From NCBI RefSeq assembly GCF_029222905.1, contig NZ_JARHUE010000009.1, positions 1 to 64,000 on the forward strand: a DNA stretch of 64,000 bases, read 5' to 3'. Origin of the DNA: Neptuniibacter sp. CAU 1671 (lineage in GTDB: Bacteria > Pseudomonadota > Gammaproteobacteria > Pseudomonadales > Balneatricaceae). The translations under genes were made by a program, and so were the position numbers. The notes under the pieces are model-generated. The model saw only the letters and a program-made list of their open reading frames with translations. It was not told the DNA's origin and ran no database searches. Below, in pieces: positions 19,618 to 27,025 of this stretch. Numbering within the stretch: the first letter of the stretch is position 1; the number at the start of each line of letters is the position of its first letter.

Positions 19618-20018
19618 AGACAGGCACCCAGCAAATAGCCCAGAACCAGCCCCAACAGCGCCCCGACCGCCACTTCGGCTCGGCTATGCCCCATGCGTTC
19701 CCGCAAGCCTGCTTCAGGTGCCAGCCGGTTGATTACTTGCGCCTGCCGTCCCACCGCCCGGCGCAAGCTGGTGGCATCCAGCAACACGATAAAGGTCAGG
19801 GTTACCGCCAGACCAAACACGGGTGCATCCAGCCCCACATCCGTCCCAATCAACGCCAGCATGGTCACCACAATCGCACTGTGGTTGCTGGGCATGCCAC
19901 CATAACCAATCAGATCAAATGCCAGACGTTTCTGCTGCAAACAGTTGATCAGAAACTTGATACCACCCGCCAGTAACCAGGCCAGAAACGGAGCCAGCAG
20001 ATAACGCCAGTCACTCAT
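19614..20018 (-). CDS. Divergent PAP2-family phosphatase-like membrane protein
   Basis: A 134-residue membrane protein with GGMPSNHSAIVVT and GHSRAEVAVGALLG, the histidine-containing phosphatase motifs of the divergent PAP2/YuiD group. Mycobacteria have a comparable gene (Rv3807c) next to the DPPR synthase, proposed to remove the 5-phosphate from decaprenylphosphoryl-phosphoribose. Here it overlaps both neighbours (TGATG with the DPPR synthase, ATGA with the glycosyltransferase), so the three are translationally coupled and likely one pathway. The specific substrate is an inference from context. Confidence 0.78.
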   Translation of the reverse strand: MSDWRYLLAPFLAWLLAGGIKFLINCLQQKRLAFDLIGYGGMPSNHSAIVVTMLALIGTDVGLDAPVFGLAVTLTFIVLLDATSLRRAVGRQAQVINRLAPEAGLRERMGHSRAEVAVGALLGLVLGYLLGACL

Positions 20019-20908
20019 CAGAGTCCACCTCCGAGCATCACCCAGCCTGATATCGCCACCCAGAGCAGCACGGTGCAGACCAGCGGCAGGTCGGACAGCA
20101 TCGCATCGGTTGGCGATTCACCACCGGCCTGACGCTCAACAATAAACCAGTAGCGGAACAACCCAAACAACACCAACGGAATAGTGATCACCAGTTGCGG
20201 TTTCTCCTGCATCACAAACAGGCTGTAAAACAGCAGAGCCCCGGTGGCCGCCATTTCGGCATAACGGTCCACCAGCTGTACGCTGTAATTTTCCAGAACC
20301 TGCCGACCCGCTTCACCACTGTGCAATAGCTCCTGCCTTCTTTTAATGGCCGCCAGATACAACGCCAGACAAAATGTGGTGACAAACATCCAGTTCGACA
20401 GGGGTACAGCCAGGGTCACAGCCCCGGCAACCACACGCAGCACGAACCCGGAAGCAATCGAAAAAATATCCAGCACCGGCTGGTGTTTCAGGTAAAGGCT
20501 GTAAGCCAGGTTCAGAATAAGGTAGGCAACAATGACCGGCGTCAGGGCAGGCAGAAACAAAAGGCCCGACCCCAACAGCAGATAAAGCAGCGCCAGCAGG
20601 ATGAAGGTGTGATATTCACGTACCTCACCGCTGGCCAGTGGACGTTTGCGGGATTTTTCCGGATGCTGCCGATCACGCTCAATATCCCGCAGGTCATTCA
20701 CGATATAAGCAGCCGAAGAGGCTAGACAAAATAACAGCAATGCCAGCACAGCATGCTGAACGGCAAGGAGGTCTGTAAACAGTCCGGTGAAGATCAGTGG
20801 CGCCAGCACAAAGCCGTTTTTAATCCACTGTCGCGGTCGCAACAGACGAATCAATGCACTGATCTGTAATGGGTTTTGCACCTGCCCGGTGCTAGAATGC
20901 GACTCCAT
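20018..20908 (-). CDS. UbiA-family decaprenyl-phosphate phosphoribosyltransferase-like enzyme
   Basis: A 296-residue UbiA-superfamily prenyltransferase. It begins its domain with LIRLLRPRQWIKNGFVLAPL and has the first aspartate motif VNDLRDIERDRQHPEKSRKRPLAS split over about residues 70-93, the pattern of DPPR synthases (Rv3806c type) rather than 4-hydroxybenzoate transferases. These enzymes join PRPP to decaprenyl phosphate, the committed step to decaprenyl-phosphoryl-arabinose. About eight membrane helices are predicted. It is divergent from the GtrA gene with only 24 bp between start codons. The true polyprenol of this host may be shorter than decaprenyl. Confidence 0.82.
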   Translation of the reverse strand: MESHSSTGQVQNPLQISALIRLLRPRQWIKNGFVLAPLIFTGLFTDLLAVQHAVLALLLFCLASSAAYIVNDLRDIERDRQHPEKSRKRPLASGEVREYHTFILLALLYLLLGSGLLFLPALTPVIVAYLILNLAYSLYLKHQPVLDIFSIASGFVLRVVAGAVTLAVPLSNWMFVTTFCLALYLAAIKRRQELLHSGEAGRQVLENYSVQLVDRYAEMAATGALLFYSLFVMQEKPQLVITIPLVLFGLFRYWFIVERQAGGESPTDAMLSDLPLVCTVLLWVAISGWVMLGGGL

Positions 20909-20932
20909 GTCTTAACGCTCCGCAACCAATCC

Positions 20933-21352
20933 ATGTGTTCTATGAAGCTTGCGACATCATACGCACTCTTTGCCCTGATCGCCATTGCAGCCAATATTCT
21001 GGCGCAGGACATCAGCCTGCGACTCTATCAGGGTCTCGGGTCTGTGATGCTGTCAATTCTGGTGGGCACCGCAATTGGACTGGCGCTGAAATACTGGCTG
21101 GATAAACGTTTTATCTTTGCTTTTGCCACGCAGAGCCTAAAACATGAGGGCAGCACCTTTATGCTGTACAGCCTGATGGGCGTGCTCACCACGCTGATCT
21201 TCTGGGGCACAGAGCTGGCCTTTGAATGGATTTTTCAGGATCAGTTGATGCGTTATCTGGGCGGGGTTATCGGGCTGACGCTGGGTTACCTGATCAAATA
21301 TCAGCTGGATAAACGGTTTGTGTTTGTCCCACTGGATCAACCCCGGATCTAA
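20933..21352 (+). CDS. GtrA-family membrane protein
   Basis: A small four-helix membrane protein (139 aa from ATG 20933; ATG 20942 is also possible). Two repeated motifs, KYWLDKRFIF and KYQLDKRFVF, end the helix pairs, as in the GtrA/DPMS family. GtrA-like proteins help move or organise polyprenyl-phosphate-linked sugars; the mycobacterial Rv3789 next to dprE1 has this role for the arabinose lipid. Its place upstream of the DprE1-like gene supports a translocation or anchoring job in this pathway. Confidence 0.83.
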   Translation: MCSMKLATSYALFALIAIAANILAQDISLRLYQGLGSVMLSILVGTAIGLALKYWLDKRFIFAFATQSLKHEGSTFMLYSLMGVLTTLIFWGTELAFEWIFQDQLMRYLGGVIGLTLGYLIKYQLDKRFVFVPLDQPRI

Positions 21353-21448
21353 CAGCCGACAGCGTGCTTTGACAGCCAGCGTCCGGCGCTGCACACTGCA
21401 CCTCACAGCCATGATGGCACGACCGTTTGAAGGGATTTCAGGCATACC

Positions 21449-22771
21449 ATGACCAGGGACACTGCACCGCTTTCCATGCTCTCCGGCTGGGGTCGCTACC
21501 CCTATTGCCAAAGCCAGATAATACAACCCGCCAATCAACAGCAACTGCTGCAGCTTAATCAGAGTTTTGCCGGTATTCCCCGCGGTCAGGGCCGTAGTTA
21601 TGGTGACAGCGCACTGGCGGGCACGGTGCTCTCTTGCAAATATCTGGATCAGTTCATTGAGTTTGACCCTGAGCACGGCATCCTAACTGTTCAGGCGGGT
21701 ATCACGCTGGCGCAGATTCTCGAAGTCATTGTGCCTCAGGGCTGGTTCCTGCCGGTTACCCCGGGCACACAGTTTGTAACGGTTGCCGGTGCCATTGCCG
21801 CCGACGTCCATGGCAAAAACCACCATCTGGCAGGTTGTTTCAGTCAGCATCTGCTCTCTATGGAGATGCTGCTGGGTGATGGCAGCCAGCTTAGGGTCAG
21901 TCCAACACACAATACCGACCTTTTTCAGGCCACCTGCGGCGGTATGGGCCTGACCGGCATCATCCTCTCTGCCACCCTGCAACTGCTACCGATTAAAAGC
22001 AGCCAAATCAACCAGACCTCAGTTAAAGCCCGTTCACTGTCCGATGTCTATGCGCTGTTCGAGCAGGCCGCAGAATCAACCTACTCCGTCGCCTGGATTG
22101 ATTGCCTTGCCAAAGGTCAGCAGCTGGGCCGCAGTCTGCTGATGACCGGGGAACACGCAAAACAAGGACCGTTAGCCAATCTGCCTCAGAAAACCCTGAG
22201 TATTCCCTTTGCCACGCCCTCGGCTTTGCTAAACCGTTTTTCAATCAAGGCATTCAACAGTGTCTATTACCACCGGCAACGTAAAACGGTAGCTCAGCAG
22301 GCGATACACTATGCCCCCTTCTTCTACCCGCTTGATCGGATTCAGCACTGGAACCGCCTTTACGGCCGCAAAGGTTTTGTGCAGTACCAGTTTGTCCTAC
22401 CCCATGCCGCGGGACTACTGGGTATGGAAGCGATCCTGAAACGGATCAGTGATCAGCAACAGGGCTCATTTCTGGCGGTACTCAAACAACTGGGTCCCGC
22501 CAATGAAAACCTGCTGTCGTTCCCTCGGGAAGGTTATACCCTCGCGCTGGACTTTAAACTTCAGCACGGCCTGTTCCGGTTTCTGGAACAGCTGGATCAA
22601 CTGGTACTGGACTGGGGCGGCCGAATCTATCTGGCTAAAGATGCACGCATGAGCCAGACCGTCTTTAAAACCAGCTACCCCAACTGGGAAACGTTTGAGG
22701 CCGTGCGCGCGCAATATGCGGCAACGGGAAAATATCGCTCGACCCAATCGGTCCGTCTGGGTCTGGCGTAA
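21449..22771 (+). CDS. dprE1: DprE1-like FAD-dependent decaprenylphosphoryl-ribose 2'-oxidase
   Basis: A 440-residue FAD-linked oxidase of the vanillyl-alcohol-oxidase fold. The N-terminal FAD domain has QGRSYGDSAL and the DprE1 signature ADVHGKNHH, whose histidine matches the catalytic-site His132 of the mycobacterial enzyme. The C-terminal part has GGRIYLAKDARM, with the lysine equivalent to Lys418. The position that holds the benzothiazinone-reactive cysteine (Cys387) in M. tuberculosis appears to be alanine here (TLALDF). With the SDR 11 bp downstream it would epimerise the ribose lipid to the arabinose lipid. Residue equivalences are from memory and unaligned. Confidence 0.85.
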   Translation: MTRDTAPLSMLSGWGRYPYCQSQIIQPANQQQLLQLNQSFAGIPRGQGRSYGDSALAGTVLSCKYLDQFIEFDPEHGILTVQAGITLAQILEVIVPQGWFLPVTPGTQFVTVAGAIAADVHGKNHHLAGCFSQHLLSMEMLLGDGSQLRVSPTHNTDLFQATCGGMGLTGIILSATLQLLPIKSSQINQTSVKARSLSDVYALFEQAAESTYSVAWIDCLAKGQQLGRSLLMTGEHAKQGPLANLPQKTLSIPFATPSALLNRFSIKAFNSVYYHRQRKTVAQQAIHYAPFFYPLDRIQHWNRLYGRKGFVQYQFVLPHAAGLLGMEAILKRISDQQQGSFLAVLKQLGPANENLLSFPREGYTLALDFKLQHGLFRFLEQLDQLVLDWGGRIYLAKDARMSQTVFKTSYPNWETFEAVRAQYAATGKYRSTQSVRLGLA

Positions 22772-22782
22772 CAGGAGGTTAA

Positions 22783-23523
22783 ATGCAAAACATATTGATC
22801 ATTGGCGCAGGATCGGCGATTGCCAAAGCCTGTGCCCGTCGGTTTGCCTCAGCAGGCCGACACCTGTTTCTGGTGATGCGCGATGAAACCGCACTCGCTG
22901 AACAGATTGCTGACCTGCACTGTCGGGGTGCCGGCTCAGTGGCAGGTGCCGCCCTGGATATTCTGGACACCAAAAAGCATGATCAGGTGATACGACAGGC
23001 GCAGGTGCAGTTGGGCAAGATCGACGCCATTCTGGTCGCGCATGGTTCTCTGCCAGATCAGGCTGTCTGCGAACAGAATATTGAAGCCACCCTGAGTGCA
23101 ATCACCCTGAATGGTACCGCCACCGTAGCCTTACTCACCGGGCTGGCACAACTGCTTGAGCAACAACAGTCCGGTTGTCTGGCAGTGATTACCTCGGTGG
23201 CCGGTGATCGTGGCCGTGAGTCGAATTATGTCTATGGCTGCGCAAAGGCGATGGTCAGCACCTTTCTGCAGGGACTTGATCAGCGTCTGTCGAAACAGGG
23301 AATTCGGGTGATCGATATCAAACCCGGATTTGTGATCACACCGATGACCGAAGGCTTCAACCGCAGCGGGCCTTTATGGTCGCAGCCGGAGAAAATTGCC
23401 GGCATTATCGAACCTGCCTTATTGCATAAACGCGGTACCGTCTATGCCCCGGGCTTCTGGCGGATGATCATGGCCATCATATGCCTGATCCCGACACCAC
23501 TGTTTCGCAAAATCAGGTTATAA
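22783..23523 (+). CDS. dprE2: DprE2-like short-chain dehydrogenase
   Basis: A 246-residue NAD(P)H-dependent SDR with cofactor motif IIGAGSAIAKACARRFA, catalytic YVYGCAKA (YxxxK) and the serine in VITSVAGDRG. The C-terminal segment GTVYAPGFWRMIMAII and PTPLFRKI resembles DprE2. It would reduce the 2'-keto intermediate made by DprE1 to complete epimerisation to polyprenyl-phosphoryl-D-arabinose. An AGGAGG ribosome site and 11-bp spacing to dprE1 indicate one transcript. The Cys in YVYGCAKA replaces the more usual Ser/Thr but lies outside the catalytic residues. Confidence 0.84.
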   Translation: MQNILIIGAGSAIAKACARRFASAGRHLFLVMRDETALAEQIADLHCRGAGSVAGAALDILDTKKHDQVIRQAQVQLGKIDAILVAHGSLPDQAVCEQNIEATLSAITLNGTATVALLTGLAQLLEQQQSGCLAVITSVAGDRGRESNYVYGCAKAMVSTFLQGLDQRLSKQGIRVIDIKPGFVITPMTEGFNRSGPLWSQPEKIAGIIEPALLHKRGTVYAPGFWRMIMAIICLIPTPLFRKIRL

Positions 23524-23550
23524 ACTCCCAAGGTGCTGGCATTACCGGGG

Positions 23551-24477
23551 TCAGACCTTAACCCCTGCCATCACTTCAAGTTGGGCCACCACACTGCGGC
23601 TCAGGGCTTCCAGGTTGTAACCACCCTCAAGGGTGGCCAGCCAGCGGCCACCGCTGTAGCGCTCGGCGGCATCCATAATCAATTGACTCACCCAGCGGAA
23701 ATCGGACTCATCCAGCAACAAACCACCCAGTGGATCATCTTTATGCGCATCAAATCCGGCTGAAACAAAAATCATCTGTGGCTGATGCTGCTTCAGTGCT
23801 GGCAGCCAGTCCCGTTCAAGCGCCAGCCGGAACTGATCACCAGCAGTACCCGCCGGTAAAGGGGTATTAATGATATTAGGCCGGTCGATATTAACAAACC
23901 GGCCAGGATAAAAAGGGTGCTGGAAGCTGGAACAGACCAGTACCTCGGGGCGATCCTGAAAAATTTCCACGGTGCCGTTGCCGTGGTGCACATCAAAATC
24001 CAGCACCGCCACCCGCTCCACCGTTGGGTCCAGCAACGCTGTCTCCACCGCCACAGCCACATTATTGAAAATACAAAAGCCCATGGCACTGTCCCGTTCG
24101 GCATGATGACCGGGAGGGCGTACCGCGCAGAACGCATTATCAACCCGCCCAGCCAGAATCTGCTGCGTCGCCTGTACCGCGGCACCCGCCGCCAGTCGTG
24201 CCGCCTGCAGGCTGTAACGGTTCATCGACACATCCGCATCGACAAAGGCATGCCCATGCCCGGGTGACAACTGCGCCAACATCTCCAGAAACGCTTTTGG
24301 ATGCACCCGCAGCAGATCGCTGTCTGCAACCGGCTCCGGTCTGGCCAATACCAGCTGATCAGATAAAGCGGAGTGCACCGCACGATCAATATATTGCAGG
24401 CGCTGCGGGCATTCCGGATGGTAATCACCCATCTCATGGCGCTGGCAGTCCAGATGGCTGAGGTACAGTGTTTTCAT
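23551..24477 (-). CDS. Histone deacetylase family (acetylpolyamine amidohydrolase-like) protein
   Basis: A zinc-dependent deacetylase of the arginase/deacetylase fold, 308 residues, cytosolic. Visible are RPPGHHAERDSAMGFCIFNN (the paired histidines), the zinc-ligand segment AVLDFDVHHGNG and VSAGFDAHKDDPLGG, with the C-terminal LEGGYNL loop. The ATG at 24477 has an AAGGAG site; a TTG directly upstream is not needed. Likely substrates of bacterial members are acetylated polyamines or other small N-acetyl amides; the substrate cannot be fixed here. It is divergent from the Gate-domain gene at 24606. Confidence 0.88.
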   Translation of the reverse strand: MKTLYLSHLDCQRHEMGDYHPECPQRLQYIDRAVHSALSDQLVLARPEPVADSDLLRVHPKAFLEMLAQLSPGHGHAFVDADVSMNRYSLQAARLAAGAAVQATQQILAGRVDNAFCAVRPPGHHAERDSAMGFCIFNNVAVAVETALLDPTVERVAVLDFDVHHGNGTVEIFQDRPEVLVCSSFQHPFYPGRFVNIDRPNIINTPLPAGTAGDQFRLALERDWLPALKQHQPQMIFVSAGFDAHKDDPLGGLLLDESDFRWVSQLIMDAAERYSGGRWLATLEGGYNLEALSRSVVAQLEVMAGVKV

Positions 24478-24605
24478 CAAGGCTCCTTGCCCGGACGGAG
24501 CAGTTGCAGTTCTCTCCGTTCTGGGTCACTCTGAGCCTTTACTATAGGCGATTCATCGCGCGCCTTCTTGTTACTGAGCCTGACGCACTTGGGGAGAGTT
24601 GTGCC

Positions 24606-25835
24606 ATGCTTCACCGCCTCTGGCTGGGCTTTTTTCTTGTCGCCTTTGCGGCTGCACTCTATCAATGGTTATGGCTGGATAACGCCGGCATTTTTCAGCA
24701 GCTGGTGCAGGCCACCTTTGACATGTCGGCCCTCACGGTTGAGCTGGCCATTGGCCTGATCGGCACCCTCGCCTTCTGGCTGGGCATGATGAAACTGGCT
24801 GAAGCGTCGGGACTGGTGGACAAGCTGGCACTGGCGGTAACACCGCTGTTCACCAAACTTATGCCTGAAGTGCCCCGTGGCCATCCCGCCATCGGCTCCA
24901 TGACCATGAACCTGTCCGCCAATATGCTGGGGCTGGATAATGCCGCCACCCCGCTGGGGCTGAAAGCGATGCAGGATCTGCAACAACTGAATCCCCAAAA
25001 AGACACTGCGAGCAATGCCCAGATTCTGTTTCTGGTCCTGAATACCTCATCTGTGACTCTGTTCCCGATCACCATCTTTCTCTATCGGGCTCAGCAGGGT
25101 GCCGCCGACCCCACCTCAGTGTTTATTCCCATCCTGATAGCCACCAGCTGTTCAACGCTGGCAGGTCTGCTGGCGGTCAGCCTGGTGCAGGGTATCAACC
25201 TGCTGCAACGTACGGTGCTGCTCTATCTGGGCAGTTTTGTCGCCCTGCTGATGGCCTTTATCGGTTACTTCTCGACGCTGGGTGTGGAGGAGTTGCAACG
25301 TCAGTCCAGCCTGACCGGTAATCTGATTATTTTCAGCGCGATTATCGGTTTTCTGTTGCTGGCTCACCTGCGTAAAGTAAATGTGTATGAGCAGTTTATT
25401 GAGGGTGCCAAACAGGGTTTTGAGGTTGCCATCACGATTATTCCATATCTGCTGGCGATGCTGGTGGCCATTGGTGTGCTGCGCGCCAGTGGAGCGCTGG
25501 ACGGACTGATCTGGCTGTTACGTGAAGGCATCGCCGGCCTGGGCATGGACACACGTTTTGCCGATGCGCTGCCCACGGCCATCATGAAACCCTTCTCCGG
25601 CTCCGGCGCCCGCGCCATGATGCTGGAGACCATGCACAGCCATGGCGTGGATTCCTTTGCTGCCTATCTCGCCTCTGTCATTCAAGGGTCCACTGAAACA
25701 ACCTTCTATGTTCTGGCTGTTTATTTTGGTGCTGTGGGGATCCGTCATACCCGCCATGCCGTGGCCTGCGGCCTGACTGCCGACCTGGCCGGTATCCTTG
25801 CAGCCATTCTGGTGGGTTACTGGTTTTTTGGCTGA
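24606..25835 (+). CDS. Nucleoside-recognition (Gate) domain membrane protein, SpmA-SpmB type
   Basis: A 409-residue integral membrane protein with two Gate-type halves, the first around LAIGLIGTLAFWLGMMKLAE and NMLGLDNAATPLGLKAM, the second around GFEVAITIIPYLLAMLVAIG and GSTETTFYVLAVYFG. The arrangement equals a fusion of the spore maturation proteins SpmA and SpmB, found widely in non-sporulating bacteria. The start chosen is the ATG at 24606 behind GGGGAGAG; an upstream ATG at 24468 would add 46 residues reading into the divergent gene's leader. The transported or sensed ligand is unknown. Confidence 0.85.
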   Translation: MLHRLWLGFFLVAFAAALYQWLWLDNAGIFQQLVQATFDMSALTVELAIGLIGTLAFWLGMMKLAEASGLVDKLALAVTPLFTKLMPEVPRGHPAIGSMTMNLSANMLGLDNAATPLGLKAMQDLQQLNPQKDTASNAQILFLVLNTSSVTLFPITIFLYRAQQGAADPTSVFIPILIATSCSTLAGLLAVSLVQGINLLQRTVLLYLGSFVALLMAFIGYFSTLGVEELQRQSSLTGNLIIFSAIIGFLLLAHLRKVNVYEQFIEGAKQGFEVAITIIPYLLAMLVAIGVLRASGALDGLIWLLREGIAGLGMDTRFADALPTAIMKPFSGSGARAMMLETMHSHGVDSFAAYLASVIQGSTETTFYVLAVYFGAVGIRHTRHAVACGLTADLAGILAAILVGYWFFG

Positions 25836-25849
25836 TTAATTGGTTTTTG

Positions 25850-25883
25850 CTGTCATATTATTGTCATCTAGGCTCCGTATAGT
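25850..25883 (+). promoter_or_regulatory. Pho box and -10 of pstS
   Basis: Two TGTCAT half-sites 11 bp apart (25851 and 25862) form the PhoB box CTGTCATATTATTGTCATC, followed 10 bp later by a -10 TATAGT (25878-25883). This is the classical class II PhoB-activated promoter in which the box replaces the -35. Confidence 0.88.
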
Positions 25884-25924
25884 TGCGCCCATCCTAGTTA
25901 TTAACGGTCAACCTGGAGTTCGAC

Positions 25925-26896
25925 ATGAAACCAATGAAGAAGATTTTTGCCGCTGTAGCACTGACTGCTGCATGCGTCTCTGCTCAGGCCTCTGATCAGC
26001 TGGATCCAAACCTGCCTGTTTACCAGAAAGCATCTGGCGTTTCCGGTAACCTGTCCAGCGTCGGTTCAGACACCCTAGCTAACCTGATGACCCTGTGGGC
26101 TGAAGAGTTCAAGCGTAACTACCCTAACGTTAACGTTCAGATTCAGGCTGCCGGTTCTTCTACTGCGCCACCAGCACTGACTGAAGGCACCTCTAACATC
26201 GGTCCTATGTCCCGTAAGATGAAAGACAAAGAGATCGAAGCGTTCGAGAAAAAATTCGGTTATAAGCCAACTGCTGTTGCTGTAGCAATCGACGCCCTGG
26301 CTGTATTCGCACACAAAGACAACCCGATCGAAGGTCTGACCATCGCTCAGGTTGACGCCATTTTCTCCTCTACCCGTAAGTGTGGCGCTGCTGAAGACGT
26401 AACCACCTGGGGTCAGGTAGGTGTATCCGGCGCGCTGGCTGACAAATCAATTCAGCTGTTCGGCCGTAACTCTGTATCCGGCACTTACGGTTACTTCAAA
26501 AGCAAAGCACTGTGTAAAGGCGACTTCAAGAACAACGTTAACGAACAGCCTGGTTCTGCTTCTGTAGTACAGTCTGTGTCTACTTCTCTGAATGCGCTGG
26601 GTTACTCTGGTATCGGTTACAAAACCGCATCTGTACGCGCCCTGCCGCTGACCAAGAAAGAAGGCACGCCTTTTGTTGAAGCGTCCCCTGAAAACGCCCT
26701 GAACGGCACTTACCCTCTGGCGCGTTCACTGTACGTATACGTGAACAAGAAGCCAGGTCAGCCTCTGTCTCCGCTGGAAACAGAATTCCTGAAAATGGTG
26801 ATGTCTAAAGTGGGTCAGGAAGTGGTTGTAAAAGATGGTTACATCCCACTGCCAGCCGCTGTCGTTGAAAAGCAGATGAAAGAGCTGGGTCTGTAA
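25925..26896 (+). CDS. pstS: Periplasmic phosphate-binding protein PstS
   Basis: The high-affinity periplasmic receptor that delivers phosphate to PstCAB. The 323-residue precursor has a Sec signal peptide ending near AQASDQ and no lipobox. Phosphate-contact loops of the family are recognisable as [21 protein letters not shown] and [11 protein letters not shown]. The gene favours T-ending Ala, Gly and Val codons more than its neighbours, consistent with very high induced expression. It has its own Pho box and is separated from pstC by a strong hairpin. Confidence 0.95.
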   Translation: MKPMKKIFAAVALTAACVSAQASDQLDPNLPVYQKASGVSGNLSSVGSDTLANLMTLWAEEFKRNYPNVNVQIQAAGSSTAPPALTEGTSNIGPMSRKMKDKEIEAFEKKFGYKPTAVAVAIDALAVFAHKDNPIEGLTIAQVDAIFSSTRKCGAAEDVTTWGQVGVSGALADKSIQLFGRNSVSGTYGYFKSKALCKGDFKNNVNEQPGSASVVQSVSTSLNALGYSGIGYKTASVRALPLTKKEGTPFVEASPENALNGTYPLARSLYVYVNKKPGQPLSPLETEFLKMVMSKVGQEVVVKDGYIPLPAAVVEKQMKELGL

Positions 26897-26911
26897 TATT
26901 ACCTCGCATCT

Positions 26912-26939
26912 AACAAGGGGAGCTTCGGCTCCCCTTGTT
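26912..26939 (+). terminator. Hairpin terminator/attenuator between pstS and pstC
   Basis: A 12-bp stem closed by a TTCG tetraloop (CAAGGGGAGC/GCTCCCCTTG core) is followed by a short T-stretch. It would make pstS mRNA more abundant than pstCAB mRNA or end it altogether, with pstC restarted from its own Pho box. Confidence 0.82.
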
Positions 26940-26953
26940 TTGTCTCTGTCTGG

Positions 26954-26970
26954 TGTAATATTGCTGTAAC
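26954..26970 (+). promoter_or_regulatory. Second Pho box, upstream of pstC
   Basis: TGTAAT (26954) and TGTAAC (26965) are spaced by exactly 11 bp, matching PhoB half-sites, and lie after the pstS terminator and 56 bp before the pstC start. This suggests independent phosphate control of pstCAB-phoU. Confidence 0.65.
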
Positions 26971-27025
26971 AAAGACGTAATATTCTACCGCCCAAACTTG
27001 GCCAGCCCTTTCGGACTTCCGCGTT

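Noticed and set aside
20018-20908. Second 4-hydroxybenzoate transferase (ubiA paralogue)
   Set aside because: The RPRQWIKN start and NDLRDIERD motif and the DprE1/DprE2 context fit DPPR synthase; the true ubiA is at 33948.
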